Of a DNA stretch of 64,000 nucleotides, positions 54,122 through 64,000 are shown one piece after another. Where the stretch lies: NCBI RefSeq assembly GCF_020520425.1, contig NC_079487.1:49824719-49888718 (forward strand), given 5' to 3'. Position numbers and translations under genes: made by a program. This DNA comes from Spinacia oleracea (Eukaryota; Streptophyta; Magnoliopsida; Caryophyllales; Amaranthaceae). The notes beneath the pieces are model-generated. The model was given only the letters and a program-made list of their open reading frames with translations, was not told where the DNA came from and did not search any database. The first letter of the stretch is position 1, and each line of letters opens with the position of its first letter.

Positions 54122-55482
54122 TGAAGGAAATAATGCCCTTGGTCCAAGTATGCATTCTATGTTAAGTCTAATAAATGCGGTTCAGTATTAATTAACAAGT
54201 TAATAATTCAGTGAGATCAAGTGAGCTGAATGCCTAGCTAGAGGCCGCTTCAGTTCAAGTGGAATTAATGATATTAATCCACAGCTTAATCTTGACTGAA
54301 CCCGTAGGGTCACACAAATAGTACGTAAACGGATCAAGTATTTAATGGCATTAAATACTCCATCTATGGATATTCGGAATCGACGGATCTTGGTTTCAGT
54401 GGGAGCTGAGATCGTCACAGGCAAGAAATGAATACTCCGGAAACGATGATATTGCCGGAAACGGAAATATGGATCGTATCGGAAATATAAATATTATCCA
54501 AATCGTAGATGTTGCCGGAAACGGAAACATGGTACGTATCGGAAAATATTATCGGAAATGGAAATATTGCCGGAATCGGAAATATTGCCGGAAACGGAAA
54601 TATTGTCAGAATCGGAAATATTATCGGAATCGGAAAATAATTCCGGAAACGGAAATATTTAATATTTATTCGAAACGGAAATTAATTCCGGAATCGGAAA
54701 TATTAAATGTTGTTCGTATCGGAAATGAATTCCGGAATCGGGAATTTAATCGGAAGCGTATCGTACGAATTAGCATCGGACGAGGCCCGCTAGACGAAGG
54801 CCCAGCACGAAGCCAGGCCATCGCCCAGCGAGCCGCATGCAGCAACGCACGCCTCGACCAGGCCCAGCGCAAGGCCAGGCCCAGCCAAGGGAGCGCGCGC
54901 GCGCAGCACCGCACATGGGCTGTGCGCTCGTCGTGGGCCGCAAGGCCTGCGCGGGTGCACGGCTTGTACGATGCGTGTGCGGGAAATCCTAATCCTATTA
55001 GGATTCGTGCGAAGATTAAAATCCTAATCCTATTAGATTTGCTTTGTTATTTAGAGTTCTAATAAAGTTCTAATTAACAAATCCACATCCTAGTGGGATT
55101 ACAATTCCTTTTCCATACCTCTATAAATAAGGGCCTAGGGTCATTATTTGTATATACGATTCAAGTATTCAAAGTGATTTTTGAGAGCAAAAATTCAGTC
55201 ATACAATTGCCTACAATAGCCGAAAATTCTAAGTACCTTAAGGGCGATCCTAGTTGGTCAAGCTTAAGGCGGATCCGGACGTGCTGTGGACTATCTACGG
55301 AGGGACGACATTTGGAGTCCTAAAGACTTGTTCTTGTTCGGTTCGGGCGCAGCTAGGGAAGGCACGCAACAAAGTGTATGCATCTAAACTATGCTAAATG
55401 ATTATGTGTAAATAATATGCTTTCCTGGCTTTATGGTTTTTCCGCATGATTTATGAATTGTCATATGTATCATAACCTAACA
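54122..55482 (+). repeat. 3' LTR of the Copia-type element
   Basis: 1,361 bp, TG...CA, aligned throughout with the 5' LTR. Followed by the AATTA target duplicate at 55483-55487. Confidence 0.95.
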
Positions 55483-55487
55483 AATTA

Positions 55488-55593
55488 GGGGGAAAACCAA
55501 CAAATATTGCATTTGCCACCTCTCGGATAGAGCACATTGAGTTGCCTAATCCGAAGGAGAGCTCTCGCATGACGTCTAGACTAGGCACCTACC
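55488..55593. other. Spacer between two LTR elements
   Basis: About 100 bp without coding features. It is what remains of the locus between the AATTA target of the Copia-type element and the left LTR of the next Gypsy element. Confidence 0.5.
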
Positions 55594-57586
55594 TGTAGAC
55601 ACCTAATTTGTGTCTCCCCTTTGGGATGATGACGACACCATGATCCTTGTTAGGCGATTGGAGTAACTCCAGGCCGAAATCCCAATTGCTAAGAACACCT
55701 CCAAATTCAAGATCCAAAATCCAATCCCCGAGACCATTCCCCTCCCGGAACTCGGTACAAAATACAACTTCAAAAATCCAATTTCAAAATCCAAGTTCAA
55801 TCTCAACTAGCGGACCATCCCATTGGTCTTACTAGGCCTTTTCCACTCAAAATCATATAAGGCAAGTCAAATTCGGGCGCCGACCCACAAAACCGAGCAT
55901 GCCGGGCCCCGCCCCGTAAAACCGGAATTCAAAAACCCGAGAAAGGTTTGTTTTTATTTGCAAATTCAAGCCTTAACCTCCAAGCAAAGACTACAAGCCA
56001 AACATCGTACTATTTGTACGAAGGTACACCCATACAAGACAAATCAAGGACGGCATCTTTCCGTCCTTTTTGGCGGCATTCAGCCCACGTCAACAGCGCC
56101 CAGCGCTGGACTGGCGCCAGGCGCTGGCGTGTGCTGGCGTTTTGCACCATTTCCCTCCTATAAATACCCCTCATTTCCATCGAAAAAGGGGAGCACAACA
56201 CATACAACGTCGTAATTTCGACATTACTCCACACAATACAAACTTTAAAACTCCTCAAAAACACCTACAAATTTCCAAAATTCCAAAGCAATTGGGAGCT
56301 CGTGCCTAAGCCTAACTAGGTAAATCCGAATCCCATTTCAATCAATCATGCTATTTTGATTTCAAATGATTAGCAAGTTGGTGTTTTTTGCCATAAAAAA
56401 CACCACTTGCAACAATCATACATGCTTTTTCAAAAATACAAACTTTTTCAAAATACAAAATACAAACTTTCAAGATTCAAGGATGTTCAAAGTTGCTTGC
56501 ATTCATCTCTTTGAACTAGAATCACCTTCAAGCATGGAGTAATCAAAGATGACACCTTTTAGCATTTAAAGGTTTAATCTTTTGAGATTCAAAACTCCAT
56601 TTTTCAATATACAAGTTCAAGTCTTCAAATTTCAATATACAAGTTCAAGTTTTCGAATTTCAATCATTTCAAGTTCAAGTTTCAATCTTTCCAAGTTCAA
56701 ACCTTTCAATATTCAAGCTTTCAATTTCAAGTTCAATATGCAAAATCTAGGACATTTGGGTTGAGCAACCTCTCCCAAGTTGAGATTTTTGGCTTTGAAT
56801 TCGGTCGGGCGCACTTATTTTTAAGGAGCCTCTTGGCGTTCGAATCTCTTGTGCCCAAGTACAAATTTCAATATCGCAATTTCAATTATGCACCTTTCAA
56901 TATCGCAATTTCAATATCGCACTTTCAATATCGCACTTTCAATACCGCAATTTCAATACAGCAATTTCAATACCGCAATTTCAATTTCGTACTTTCAATT
57001 CCGCACCTTTACTTGCCTAGTCCATTTTTAGGCAATGTGGACCTACTCCCTAGTCCTTTTCTAGGGGGTCTTGTATTTACTAATTCCGCACTTTATTTAG
57101 CATTGTGATGTTGCTTTATGTGCTTTATCGCTTTCATCACCAACATGCTAAATACAACAAAATACAAAGGTTACATCACGCTTAACGAAGATATTTTTGG
57201 ACAAACCCGCCTTAGGTTCCTTAAATCAATCTTTAAAGCAAAGTGACCACCGTACAATTAGAAATTCTATTTTGCTCTAAATTTCAAACCCACATAGTCT
57301 AATCTTAGGGTTTATTTTCGAAACAATGTTGTGCCAACGTACTTGAATATTTCTAAAGCTCGCCAAATAAGCATTTTCGTTCCCGAGCCCGGATCTCACC
57401 CATCCGTTTCAAGGATTCAAGGCCTTATCCAAAAATAGAGTCATTTTGCGGTCTTCCCAAAGGGACCTAAAATAAAGTTTGGTGGCGACTTCTTCGAGGT
57501 GCAAAAACAATTCAACGGTTCTCTAAACGAACCGCCGCGTCCCAACCCCCTTTGTAGGAAACGGGAAACACAAAAAACCCCCTACA
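55594..57586 (+). repeat. 5' LTR of the second Gypsy element
   Basis: Begins TGTAGACACCTAATTTG and ends CCCCCTACA. A GC-rich palindromic stretch (GCGCCCAGCGCTGG, GGCGCCAGGCGCTGG, 56094-56135) lies 25 bp upstream of the TATA box TATAAATA (56159-56166). Downstream are short tandem arrays of TTCAAGTTTCAA (56590-56740) and CAATATCGCACTTT / CAATACCGCAATTT (56865-57005). Confidence 0.8.
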
Positions 57587-57591
57587 ATTCC

Positions 57592-57609
57592 TGGCGACTC
57601 TGCTGGGGA
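57592..57609 (+). other. Primer binding site of the second Gypsy element
   Basis: TGGCGACTCTGCTGGGGA begins five bases after the LTR end. This type of site is characteristic of Tat/Ogre elements (tRNA-Arg has been proposed; I could not verify the tRNA). Confidence 0.75.
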
Positions 57610-58490
57610 CTTTTCTAATTTCAATTTCGAAAAGAGAGCAGATTTCGAGCAACCAGCCACTGATCTGCCGAAGTACTGGATGCCAGCATTGGCTCCAGGC
57701 GCAGCCCCTGCGCCCAACGCCGCTTCCTGCATCCAGGACAGTGGCTCACAATGGCTTGTCGCCCACTTTTCCTCAACTTTTCGTGTTGGGAGTTAGTCTG
57801 TTTTGCATCTGGAAGGACGCTCCCAAGCCTCGTGAACGAGTGCCGAAAAACGGGCTTTACAAATACAAATTCAAGTACGATTTCAATTTCAATTTCTAGG
57901 CATTTCATGCATTTTTCGAAAACCATATTGTGCAAAATGAATTTCTACCCTTGCCCATACGGATGCGTTCTACATTCTGGCTAGCCCCGGGGGCAACGAA
58001 ATGGTGACTCTCCATACGGTTCCCGACCAAGGTGTGTGACCATTTCCGCGCCTACCGAAACTTGGCATTTTCTTGACGTTCCCGATGTCAAGTATGGAGG
58101 CCGTCTGCCGACACACACTTCCCTTAGGCGGAACGTGAATGCTTGTCGCCGGATCCGTCTCTTAGCCAAGTACCTTTTGACACCCAAAGCCGACCACTTG
58201 CATCATACAAAAACTTAGACCGACCTTAGGTTGAGAACTTTGCATGTCGCATTCATATTCATGATTAGTGTGACAACGTGCTACTTGTGCATTGTGTGGG
58301 CGTCTTTGCACGCGTGAATGGCTAACCTCGAGTTCTAGCTTGCCAAAACCAATTAGCCTCCAACTAGGAAACCAAACCCCTAGGAGCATCATTCAAACCT
58401 CATGCATCTAAATTGCCGATTTTAGGGTCTTTAGGAGTGTCACTCCATTTGATTCAAAACCCTTAAACACGCCTCACGCACAAATGCCAA
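57610..58490. other. Leader of the Gypsy element, first part
   Basis: No intact coding region. Short frames on both strands are not recognisable. A GCGCAG/GCGCCC-rich stretch lies at 57695-57730. Confidence 0.5.
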
Positions 58491-58494
58491 ATTC

Positions 58495-59460
58495 ATGTTC
58501 AATCCAACGGCGTCATAATGCCGGATTTTCAAGTCCAAGCTACAAATTCAAAATTCAATCCAACAGCGTCATAATGCCGGATTTTCCATTTCGAATTCCA
58601 ACTTTCAAGTTCAAAATTTAATCCAACGGCGTCATAATGCCGGATTTTCGAGTCGAAATTCCGAGTTTCAAGTTCAAAATGCAATCCAACGGCGTCATAA
58701 TGCCGGATTTTCTATTTTCAAAACCTCAAATTTCCAAGTCAAGTCCAAATCCAACGGCGTCATAATGCCGGATTTTCTAGTCCGAATTCCGAGTTTCAAA
58801 GTTCAATCCAAAATTTCTAGTCCAAAACCTCAATTTTCAAGTCTAAATCCAACGGTGTCATAATGTCGGATTTCCTAGTCTTCAAGCTTCAAGTTCAAAT
58901 TCAAACTTTCTAGTCCAAAACTTCAAATACAACCCAACGGCGCCATAATGCCGGATTTTCTAGTCCAAATTTCGAGTTTCAAGTTCCAAGTCAAGACTCA
59001 ATCCAACGGTGCCTTAATGCCGGATTTTCTAGTCCAAATTTCAAGCTTCAAACTCCAAAGTCAAAAACCACAAATCCAACGGCGTCATGCCGAATTTCCT
59101 ATTTCAAACATTCAAGTCTTCAAGCATCGAAGTCAAGTTGCCAATTCCAAGTCTCAAAGTTCGAATGCCAAAGTTCATGACCGGCGTAATGCCAACTTTT
59201 CAACTCCAACTTTCAAACCTCAAATTCCATGTCAATCTTTCGAATTTCAAGTCCTATGCTCAAAACTTCAAATTCCAAATACATGCCGTCGTAATGCCGA
59301 TTTTCAATTTCGTATTTCAAACCTCAAGCTCGAAGTTCAAAAATTCCAAACCTTCAAATCTCAAGTCCTACCCTCCATGTCCCCGGCGACATAATGCCGG
59401 ACTTTCAAGTTCCCAAATTCAATGCCTCAAATCCACGGCGACATAATGCCGGATTTTCCA
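58495..59460. repeat. Tandem array, CAACGGCGTCATAATGCCGG units
   Basis: About 13 degenerate copies, unit 50-100 bp, each with a conserved core CAACGGCGTCATAATGCCGG followed by ATTTTC and a variable CAAG/TTCAA-rich spacer. Starts near 58505, 58560, 58625, 58688, 58752, 58850, 58936, 59003, 59076, then more diverged copies to 59450. The core contains an inverted CCGGC...GCCGG-like pair. Confidence 0.85.
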
Positions 59461-59539
59461 AATACGAAACTTCATGTTCTACATACAAAATGCGTCCTTT
59501 CCCATTTCAAAATTCAAACTTCGAGTCAAACTCAAAATT

Positions 59540-60015
59540 CAATCGGGTTGAAAATCCCCTGAAATAATACAAGTTCAAATCCAATGGGTTGAAACTCCCC
59601 TAAAATATTGACGGGTTGAAATTCCCTTTAAATAATACAAAATCAATCCCTTTCAATTGGGTTGAAATTCCCTTCAAATACTCCATTCCAATGGGTTGAA
59701 ACTCCCCTAAAATATTGACGGGTTGAACTTCCCTTTTAAATAATACAAAACCAGTTCTCTTTCAATTGGGTTGAAATTCCCTTCAAATATTCCAAGTCCA
59801 ATGGGTCGAAATTCCCTTGAAAATTCAATTTCCTAGTACAAGTCCAATTTCCAAGTCCTAGAGCAGGTTGAAATCCCCTTCAAATAAGTCCAATTTCCAA
59901 TAGATCGAAATACTCTTTTTCGACATTCCAAGTCCTAGTACAAGAGCCAACTTTCACAAAAGAATGAACGCTCCTCTTAAACATTTCCGACGGGTTGCAA
60001 ATCCCGAATACAAGT
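59540..60015. repeat. Tandem array, GGGTTGAAATTCCC units
   Basis: About ten copies of TGGGTTGAAATTCCCTT or CGGGTTGAAACTCCCCT separated by 20-45 bp with AAATA-rich spacers. Each core is a short imperfect palindrome. It follows directly on the previous array in the leader. Confidence 0.85.
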
Positions 60016-60076
60016 ACAAAATCCAAAGTCCCGAATCTTCGGAGTAACACATAGAGTCAAGTCTAGGTCTCATTCA

Positions 60077-60487
60077 TTGCATGCATATCATATCATGTGT
60101 CGGGAAGTTCAAGTTCTAAAGTTCAAAATCATGTCCAAACTAGGTGCTCAGATTCCTCTTCTCAAGATCCTACTCAAGATGACTTTACTAGCAGTAGCTG
60201 TAGCAGAGCTCTATGAACGTGTCGAGGAAGCTGAGGCTCGCATAAGGGCTCTCGAAGACAATCAAGAAACTCTTTTCCACGCTGTGGGCCCATTCGAGGT
60301 AGAGGAAATATTTCATAATCAAGGGTCTGTACCACACTTTCTGCAGCCAAGTGAAAACTCGAAATCTGGGTTACCTCAAGGAGACATTAGCGGGATCTGG
60401 GCCAGCAATGATGAAGACACATATCAGGACCCTCCTGTTGAAAACATCTTTGACGATGAATGCCGAGAAATTATAAGCGCCGACTAG
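60077..60487 (+). pseudogene. Truncated Gag-like frame with coiled coil
   Basis: A 136-codon frame; likely translated part starts at an internal ATG. ELYERVEEAEARIRALEDNQ is a coiled-coil-like heptad region known at the start of Tat Gag proteins. The rest is acidic, ending at a TAG (60485-60487) in the same frame as the next ORF, separated by only one codon. The large central capsid part of Gag is missing. Confidence 0.55.
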
Positions 60488-60490
60488 TAT

Positions 60491-62110
60491 TTGGACCCTA
60501 AGGCAGAAAACAGTGTTCAAGTCATGACTAGGTCTGGTCGAATTCAAGAGCTAGCCAACAGAACGGCACCAGCAACAGATGTTCCTCTACCCACCGAGGA
60601 GAACCCTCTAATTATGCAATTGAAGCGCACTAAGGCAGAGGTTAATATTCGGCAACTCATGGCTTCCTCTGTGGAGCACCGCACTTCTCTTATCAATGCT
60701 CTGGTCAAACTGAATGTCACCCCAGAAGTCACTCCTGACGAATTAATCGGGTTGCTTACAAATCTGGAAGAAGGAATCACCTTTACTAATGAAGACCTCC
60801 CACCCGAGGGGGCGGGCCATCATAAGGCTCTCTATCTGACTGTTGAATACAAAGACAAGATCATCCCCATGACTCTAGTGGATAATGGATCGGCCATCAA
60901 TGTGTGTCCTCTCCGCACTGCCGAAAATATGGGTTTCACCCCTAGTGACATTTCTAGTTCCTCCCAAGGTGTTCGTGCCTATAACAATACTCGTCGGGAA
61001 GCAATGGGAACTCTCACTCTACTACTCCGCACAGGGCCAATCGAGCGGAAAGTGAGCTTTCAAGTGCTCAACATCAAAGCAAGTTTCAATCTCCTACAGG
61101 GAAGACCTTGGATCCATGACCTCAAAGCAGTGCCATCTTCACTTCATCAGAAAGTCCGAATGGAGGTCCAAGGAAATGTCATTACCCTGCACGCGTCTCA
61201 TACAAGGACCAAGATAGCCGACAAGGCTCTGATATTAATCGAACATGATGACAGGGACGAAGACCTCTGGGGATTCAGTGCTGAAGTTGGGGCCATCGAA
61301 TCCCGAATGAGTCCCATGACAAAACGCATGATGATCAAGCGTGGGCGTTTCCTGGGCACTACTCTGCCACCATCCACTGAATCTCCCTTCAAAGCCCAAG
61401 GACAGACCAACTGCTGCGGTCTGGGATACAAGCCGACTAAGTTCGATGACAAGCAGCAAAAGGCTAAGCTAAAGGCCCGTCGAGGTGGCAAAGATCAATT
61501 CAAAATACCTCCTCATCAACTCACACTCAATGGGCAATTCGTGAAAGAAGGAGAGGATGACTTATATTTCGACTTCCCAGAACCATTCTATGACTCTTCA
61601 AAGGGGGTTCTCTACCCCGGATTCGAGATCTTTCAAGACTGTCACTTTCTAGAGGATGCTCCTCCAATACAAGACAAGGCCTCCCCTGAATGCCTTGATT
61701 CCTCAGCTTTCGGTCTGCTATTTGGCCAGGAGATGACCCCAACCATTTCCGAAGACACCATGGTTCAAATGATCTCTCAAATCGAAGACTTCGACCCATC
61801 TAAGATGATTACTCCAAGTGAGAAGATGGTCAATGGCTGGAGAAAGTCTCTCAAGATAACAGCTCCAAATGGCAAAATGTTCAAGATTACTGTGGGCGAA
61901 GGATCTATGATGAGCGAGTCCGAGTCTGAGGATGAGTCTGGATCTGAGTCTAGCAATGAGTCTAAGTGTCTAGAACTAGAGTCTTGCATCAATCAAGTGC
62001 CTCTAAAGGCCGAGCTACAAGTCAAAACAGTCGATGTAATGATTGCTGATTTCAATAACACTTCAATTTCTACTTACTCTTCGAGTCCTAATTCAAAATC
62101 AAAATCCTAA
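60491..62110 (+). pseudogene. Gag-protease polyprotein of the second Gypsy element
   Basis: 539 codons in the frame of the preceding ORF. After VMTRSGRIQ (the usual start of this region) come KAEVNIRQLMAS, then the retropepsin-like protease: LTVEYKDKIIPMTLVDNGSA with active-site DNGS (normally D-T/S-G) at about residue 130, and LLQGRPWIHD. A GLGYKPT segment resembles the G-patch tail found in Tat proteins. A serine/glutamate-rich stretch follows. A frameshift at about 62045-62110 separates it from reverse transcriptase, which continues in another frame. Confidence 0.8.
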
Positions 62111-62618
62111 TCCACACAACTTTGCTTCACAAGAAACTGACTTTGAATTTCTAAAAGCTATCGAAAATCATGAAAACAGGACGCCCATAATTGAGGAAAC
62201 AGAAAAAATCAACCTTTCTAACAGCAGTGATTCAAAACTAGTTCAGATTGGTTTAATTCTTTCTCCATCAGAGCGGGACGATCTTATCAAGCTAGTTTCA
62301 GAGTATGTAGACGTCTTCGCATGGTCCTATCATGATATGCCAGGGGTTGATCCAATCATCGGTCAGCATACAATTCCCCTTATTCCAGGGTCAAAGCCCA
62401 TCAAGCAGAAGCTCCGTCGCATGAAACCGGATGTTTCCCTGAAAATTCAAGAAGAGGTCTCCAAGCAGTTAGAGGCCGGGTTTATTCGAGAAGCAAAATA
62501 TCCAGAATGGATCGCAAATGTCGTCCCAGTTCCAAAGAAAGACGACAAAGTACGAATGTGTGTGGACTACAGGGATCTTAACAGGGCCAGCCCTAAAGAC
62601 GGCTTTCCATTGCCTCAC
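62043..62618 (+). pseudogene. Reverse transcriptase N-terminal part, cut by an LTR
   Basis: LSPSERDDLIKLVSEYVDVF, WSYHDMPGVDP, KQKLRRMKPDVSLKIQEEV, EAGFIREAKYPEWIANVVP, VPKKDDKVRMCVDYRDLNRA and FPLPH are the opening motifs of Gypsy reverse transcriptase. The protein ends at FPLPH because the next bases are the TGTAGACACC of an inserted LTR. The catalytic YxDD lies beyond. Non-functional. Confidence 0.88.
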
Positions 62619-63960
62619 TGTAGACACCTACTTTTGTCCCCATTCCCGAAAGGGAAGGTTCGGTGATGAGAACATAAATCTCCACTTGGCAACGCATCTC
62701 CTATAAAATAACGAATCTCGATCACCCTTTTCATTTCAGCCAAACCTGCTATTTATAGAAACCTGCTAAAAATGGTAACTGCCGTAAGAAGTAGTTGTTA
62801 AAAGTGGCAAGACATAAAAGATAGAAATCTGTCAGAATTAGGTGTTGCACTCCAACATAAGTCCTAAAAGAGATAGAATTGGCAAAAGGAATTCTATTCC
62901 TGTTATGATTCGAAAATAAGAGTTACGTATTGATTAAATTCCTAACGAACCTAGAGTTCGTAACGAGCCCAGACGCATTCCGTCATAAGTTGATACGCAC
63001 TAAGAAACTCGGATAAGTCTCAAAATCTCCGTGATTAAGAGTCCAAATCTGACAAAAGGCTCGGCTCAGACCCTATTTTCAACGCCTGGGTCTGGGCGCC
63101 GAAATCATCGGCGCCCAGCCCTGGGCGCTGAAAATACCTGGGGCCGTGTCGTTTCCGAATTCTCTTTGGGTTCGGATTCTAAAGATCTATCTTTTCACAA
63201 AATCTTTCCCTATAAATACAGCCTCATAATCGACGAAAAACAACAGAACACACAATTCATAATCTGAGTATTGACTCCAACCCTGAGCCTAAGCCTCACG
63301 CTGCGAAATTGATCCCGTGTTCTGTCGCAATCGACCCAAAAGTCGAACAGAACGTATCCTGTCCCTTGTAGCTGATGAATTAAGCCTATATACTGGAACA
63401 CTGCTCAGAAACCCGAGATTCGTTAAATAAAATGAGAAATAGCAAGGCCAAGTGGTTAGTTTTCTGAGAACCGTGACGCACCTCTCAAGGGTGCGTCGTA
63501 ATGTGTCCCTTCGCATGATTTCTTTCACCACCCTTTTATAAAATTGTTAAACTATTAATCTGATTGTTCTATCACGCCTAATAAAGATAATATCTTGGAC
63601 AATTGAATTATCATGCTAGGTACCTTAAATCAATCTAAATAAGATAATCACGATCGATTTAGTATTTTGTGTTGCATATTGCTAAAATCAATTCAGAATA
63701 GCTTAATAGTTTAAACGCATGTCCCTTCAATTATTTATGCTGAGCTAGTAAGGATAACCTGCCTCTGGAATTATCGATGAGCACTCCTCTCGGTAGTTAC
63801 AGTCCCCCGAACTCTCAATCTCTGCCATGCGGGTGTATGTTGAGCGATCCCCACACCAGGGATCACAAGGGAACCTATGGCCGTCGTGGTCGAACATAAT
63901 TGCACTCCCTTTATGTCACGATAACCGGATTTTGTCAGTTTTTCTCATTGTCGTTAAAAA
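62619..63960 (+). repeat. LTR of a third, related Gypsy element
   Basis: Starts TGTAGACACCTACTTTTG, similar to the previous LTR start, contains GGGCGCCGAAATCATCGGCGCC (63095-63120 region, palindromic), TATA box TATAAATA (63211-63218) and shares R-region phrases with the LTR at 55594. TGGCGACTCC at 63966-63975 looks like its primer binding site, so this is the 5' LTR of an element whose body continues past 64000. The right end is approximate, since no clear CA terminus was found. Confidence 0.7.
63211..63218 (+). promoter_or_regulatory. TATA box of the third LTR
   Basis: TATAAATA followed by CAGCCTCATAATCGACGAAA, corresponding to TATAAATA and CCCCTCATTTCCATCGAAAA in the LTR at 55594. Confidence 0.6.
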
Positions 63961-64000
63961 CTGAATGGCGACTCCTATATTACTAGTCGATTGGGTGTAA

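Larger units (their letters stand above)
40140..55482 (+). mobile_element. 15.3-kb Copia-type LTR element, coding region decayed, carrying a LINE
   Basis: Two near-identical direct repeats (40140-41498; 54122-55482) begin TGAAGGAAATAATGCCC and end CATAACCTAACA. The 5-bp duplication AATTA flanks the element (40135-40139; 55483-55487). After the 5' LTR comes TGGTTTCAGATCC, a variant of the initiator-Met tRNA primer site; before the 3' LTR is the polypurine tract AAGTGGGAGAC. The internal region has only fragments of Copia reverse transcriptase (near 51650-51880) and otherwise non-coding DNA, so it is best described as a non-autonomous, LARD-like element that depends on proteins from a relative. 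The nested LINE (41939-46961) accounts for 5 kb. Confidence 0.92.
55594..62618 (+). mobile_element. Second Tat/Ogre-like Gypsy element, interrupted in RT
   Basis: It comprises a 5' LTR (55594-57586), a primer site, a 2.4-kb non-coding leader with two tandem-repeat arrays, a short gag-like frame, a gag-protease frame and the start of reverse transcriptase, cut off at 62618 by the LTR of another element. The protease DNGSAINVCPL, the long leader and the RT sequence resemble Tat/Ogre elements. The right half lies beyond the window, if it exists. Confidence 0.85.

Noticed and set aside
58948-59446. Frames of 119 and 148 codons in the Gypsy leader
   Set aside because: They are translations of the CAACGGCGTCATAATGCCGG array, with repeating Ser/Phe/Lys-rich peptides and no domain.

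Overview
This window is AT-rich plant nuclear DNA from the repeat-dense part of a eudicot genome. LTR-retrotransposon styles, palindromic GCGCTGG motifs in LTRs and the MITE types suggest Caryophyllales/Amaranthaceae (spinach or beet relatives). That is an inference, not proven. Only one ordinary host gene is visible. Everything else is transposable elements, many nested, plus a truncated plant-mobile-domain gene.

Left block (1-7513): a decayed minus-strand Copia retrotransposon is split at single-base precision by a composite Helitron (1575-4382). That Helitron contains a non-autonomous hAT (2314-3401, 8-bp target duplication) and an extra pair of Helitron ends, the layout expected from read-through capture. 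A second Helitron (4941-7513) sits in a TA microsatellite.

Middle-left block (7525-20966): two large non-coding elements, called E1 (7525-13640) and E2 (13674-20966), each bounded by TA microsatellites and imperfect terminal inverted repeats. Both have CT-rich leader-like segments pointing inward from the ends. Both carry a long array of a short motif: hairpins of TTTGCTCATT/AATGAGCAAA in E1, and TTAGAACAT in E2. Both also contain a 70-nt tRNA-like sequence with the same non-canonical 6-nt anticodon loop and compensatory base-pair changes. I found no transposase. This pair is the best candidate for an undescribed element family. Smaller MITEs (Stowaway, Harbinger/Tourist) have landed in both.

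Host gene (21640-31637, minus): eight exons can be joined in frame into a 399-residue protein. The first 107 residues are the N-terminus of a DEAD-box RNA helicase (RH22-like, stopping in the Walker A motif). The rest is a plant RNase H1 with an intact viroplasmin/RNase H1 N-terminal domain and all four catalytic acidic residues. It looks like a chimeric gene that gained a new promoter and N-terminus. Its introns hold a LINE relic with a 23-bp target duplication and a MITE.

Right block (33072-64000): a deleted Tat/Ogre-like Gypsy element (gag fused to the end of RNase H, then archaeal-type RNase H and integrase, then an antisense ORF); a 5'-truncated plant mobile domain gene on the minus strand; a 15.3-kb Copia-type LTR element (40140-55482) with AATTA target duplications, near-identical LTRs but decayed coding sequence, carrying a nearly intact L1-type LINE (41939-46961); a second Tat/Ogre-like Gypsy element (LTR 55594-57586, leader with two tandem-repeat arrays, protease and partial reverse transcriptase); and the LTR of a third, related element inserted into that reverse transcriptase at 62619.
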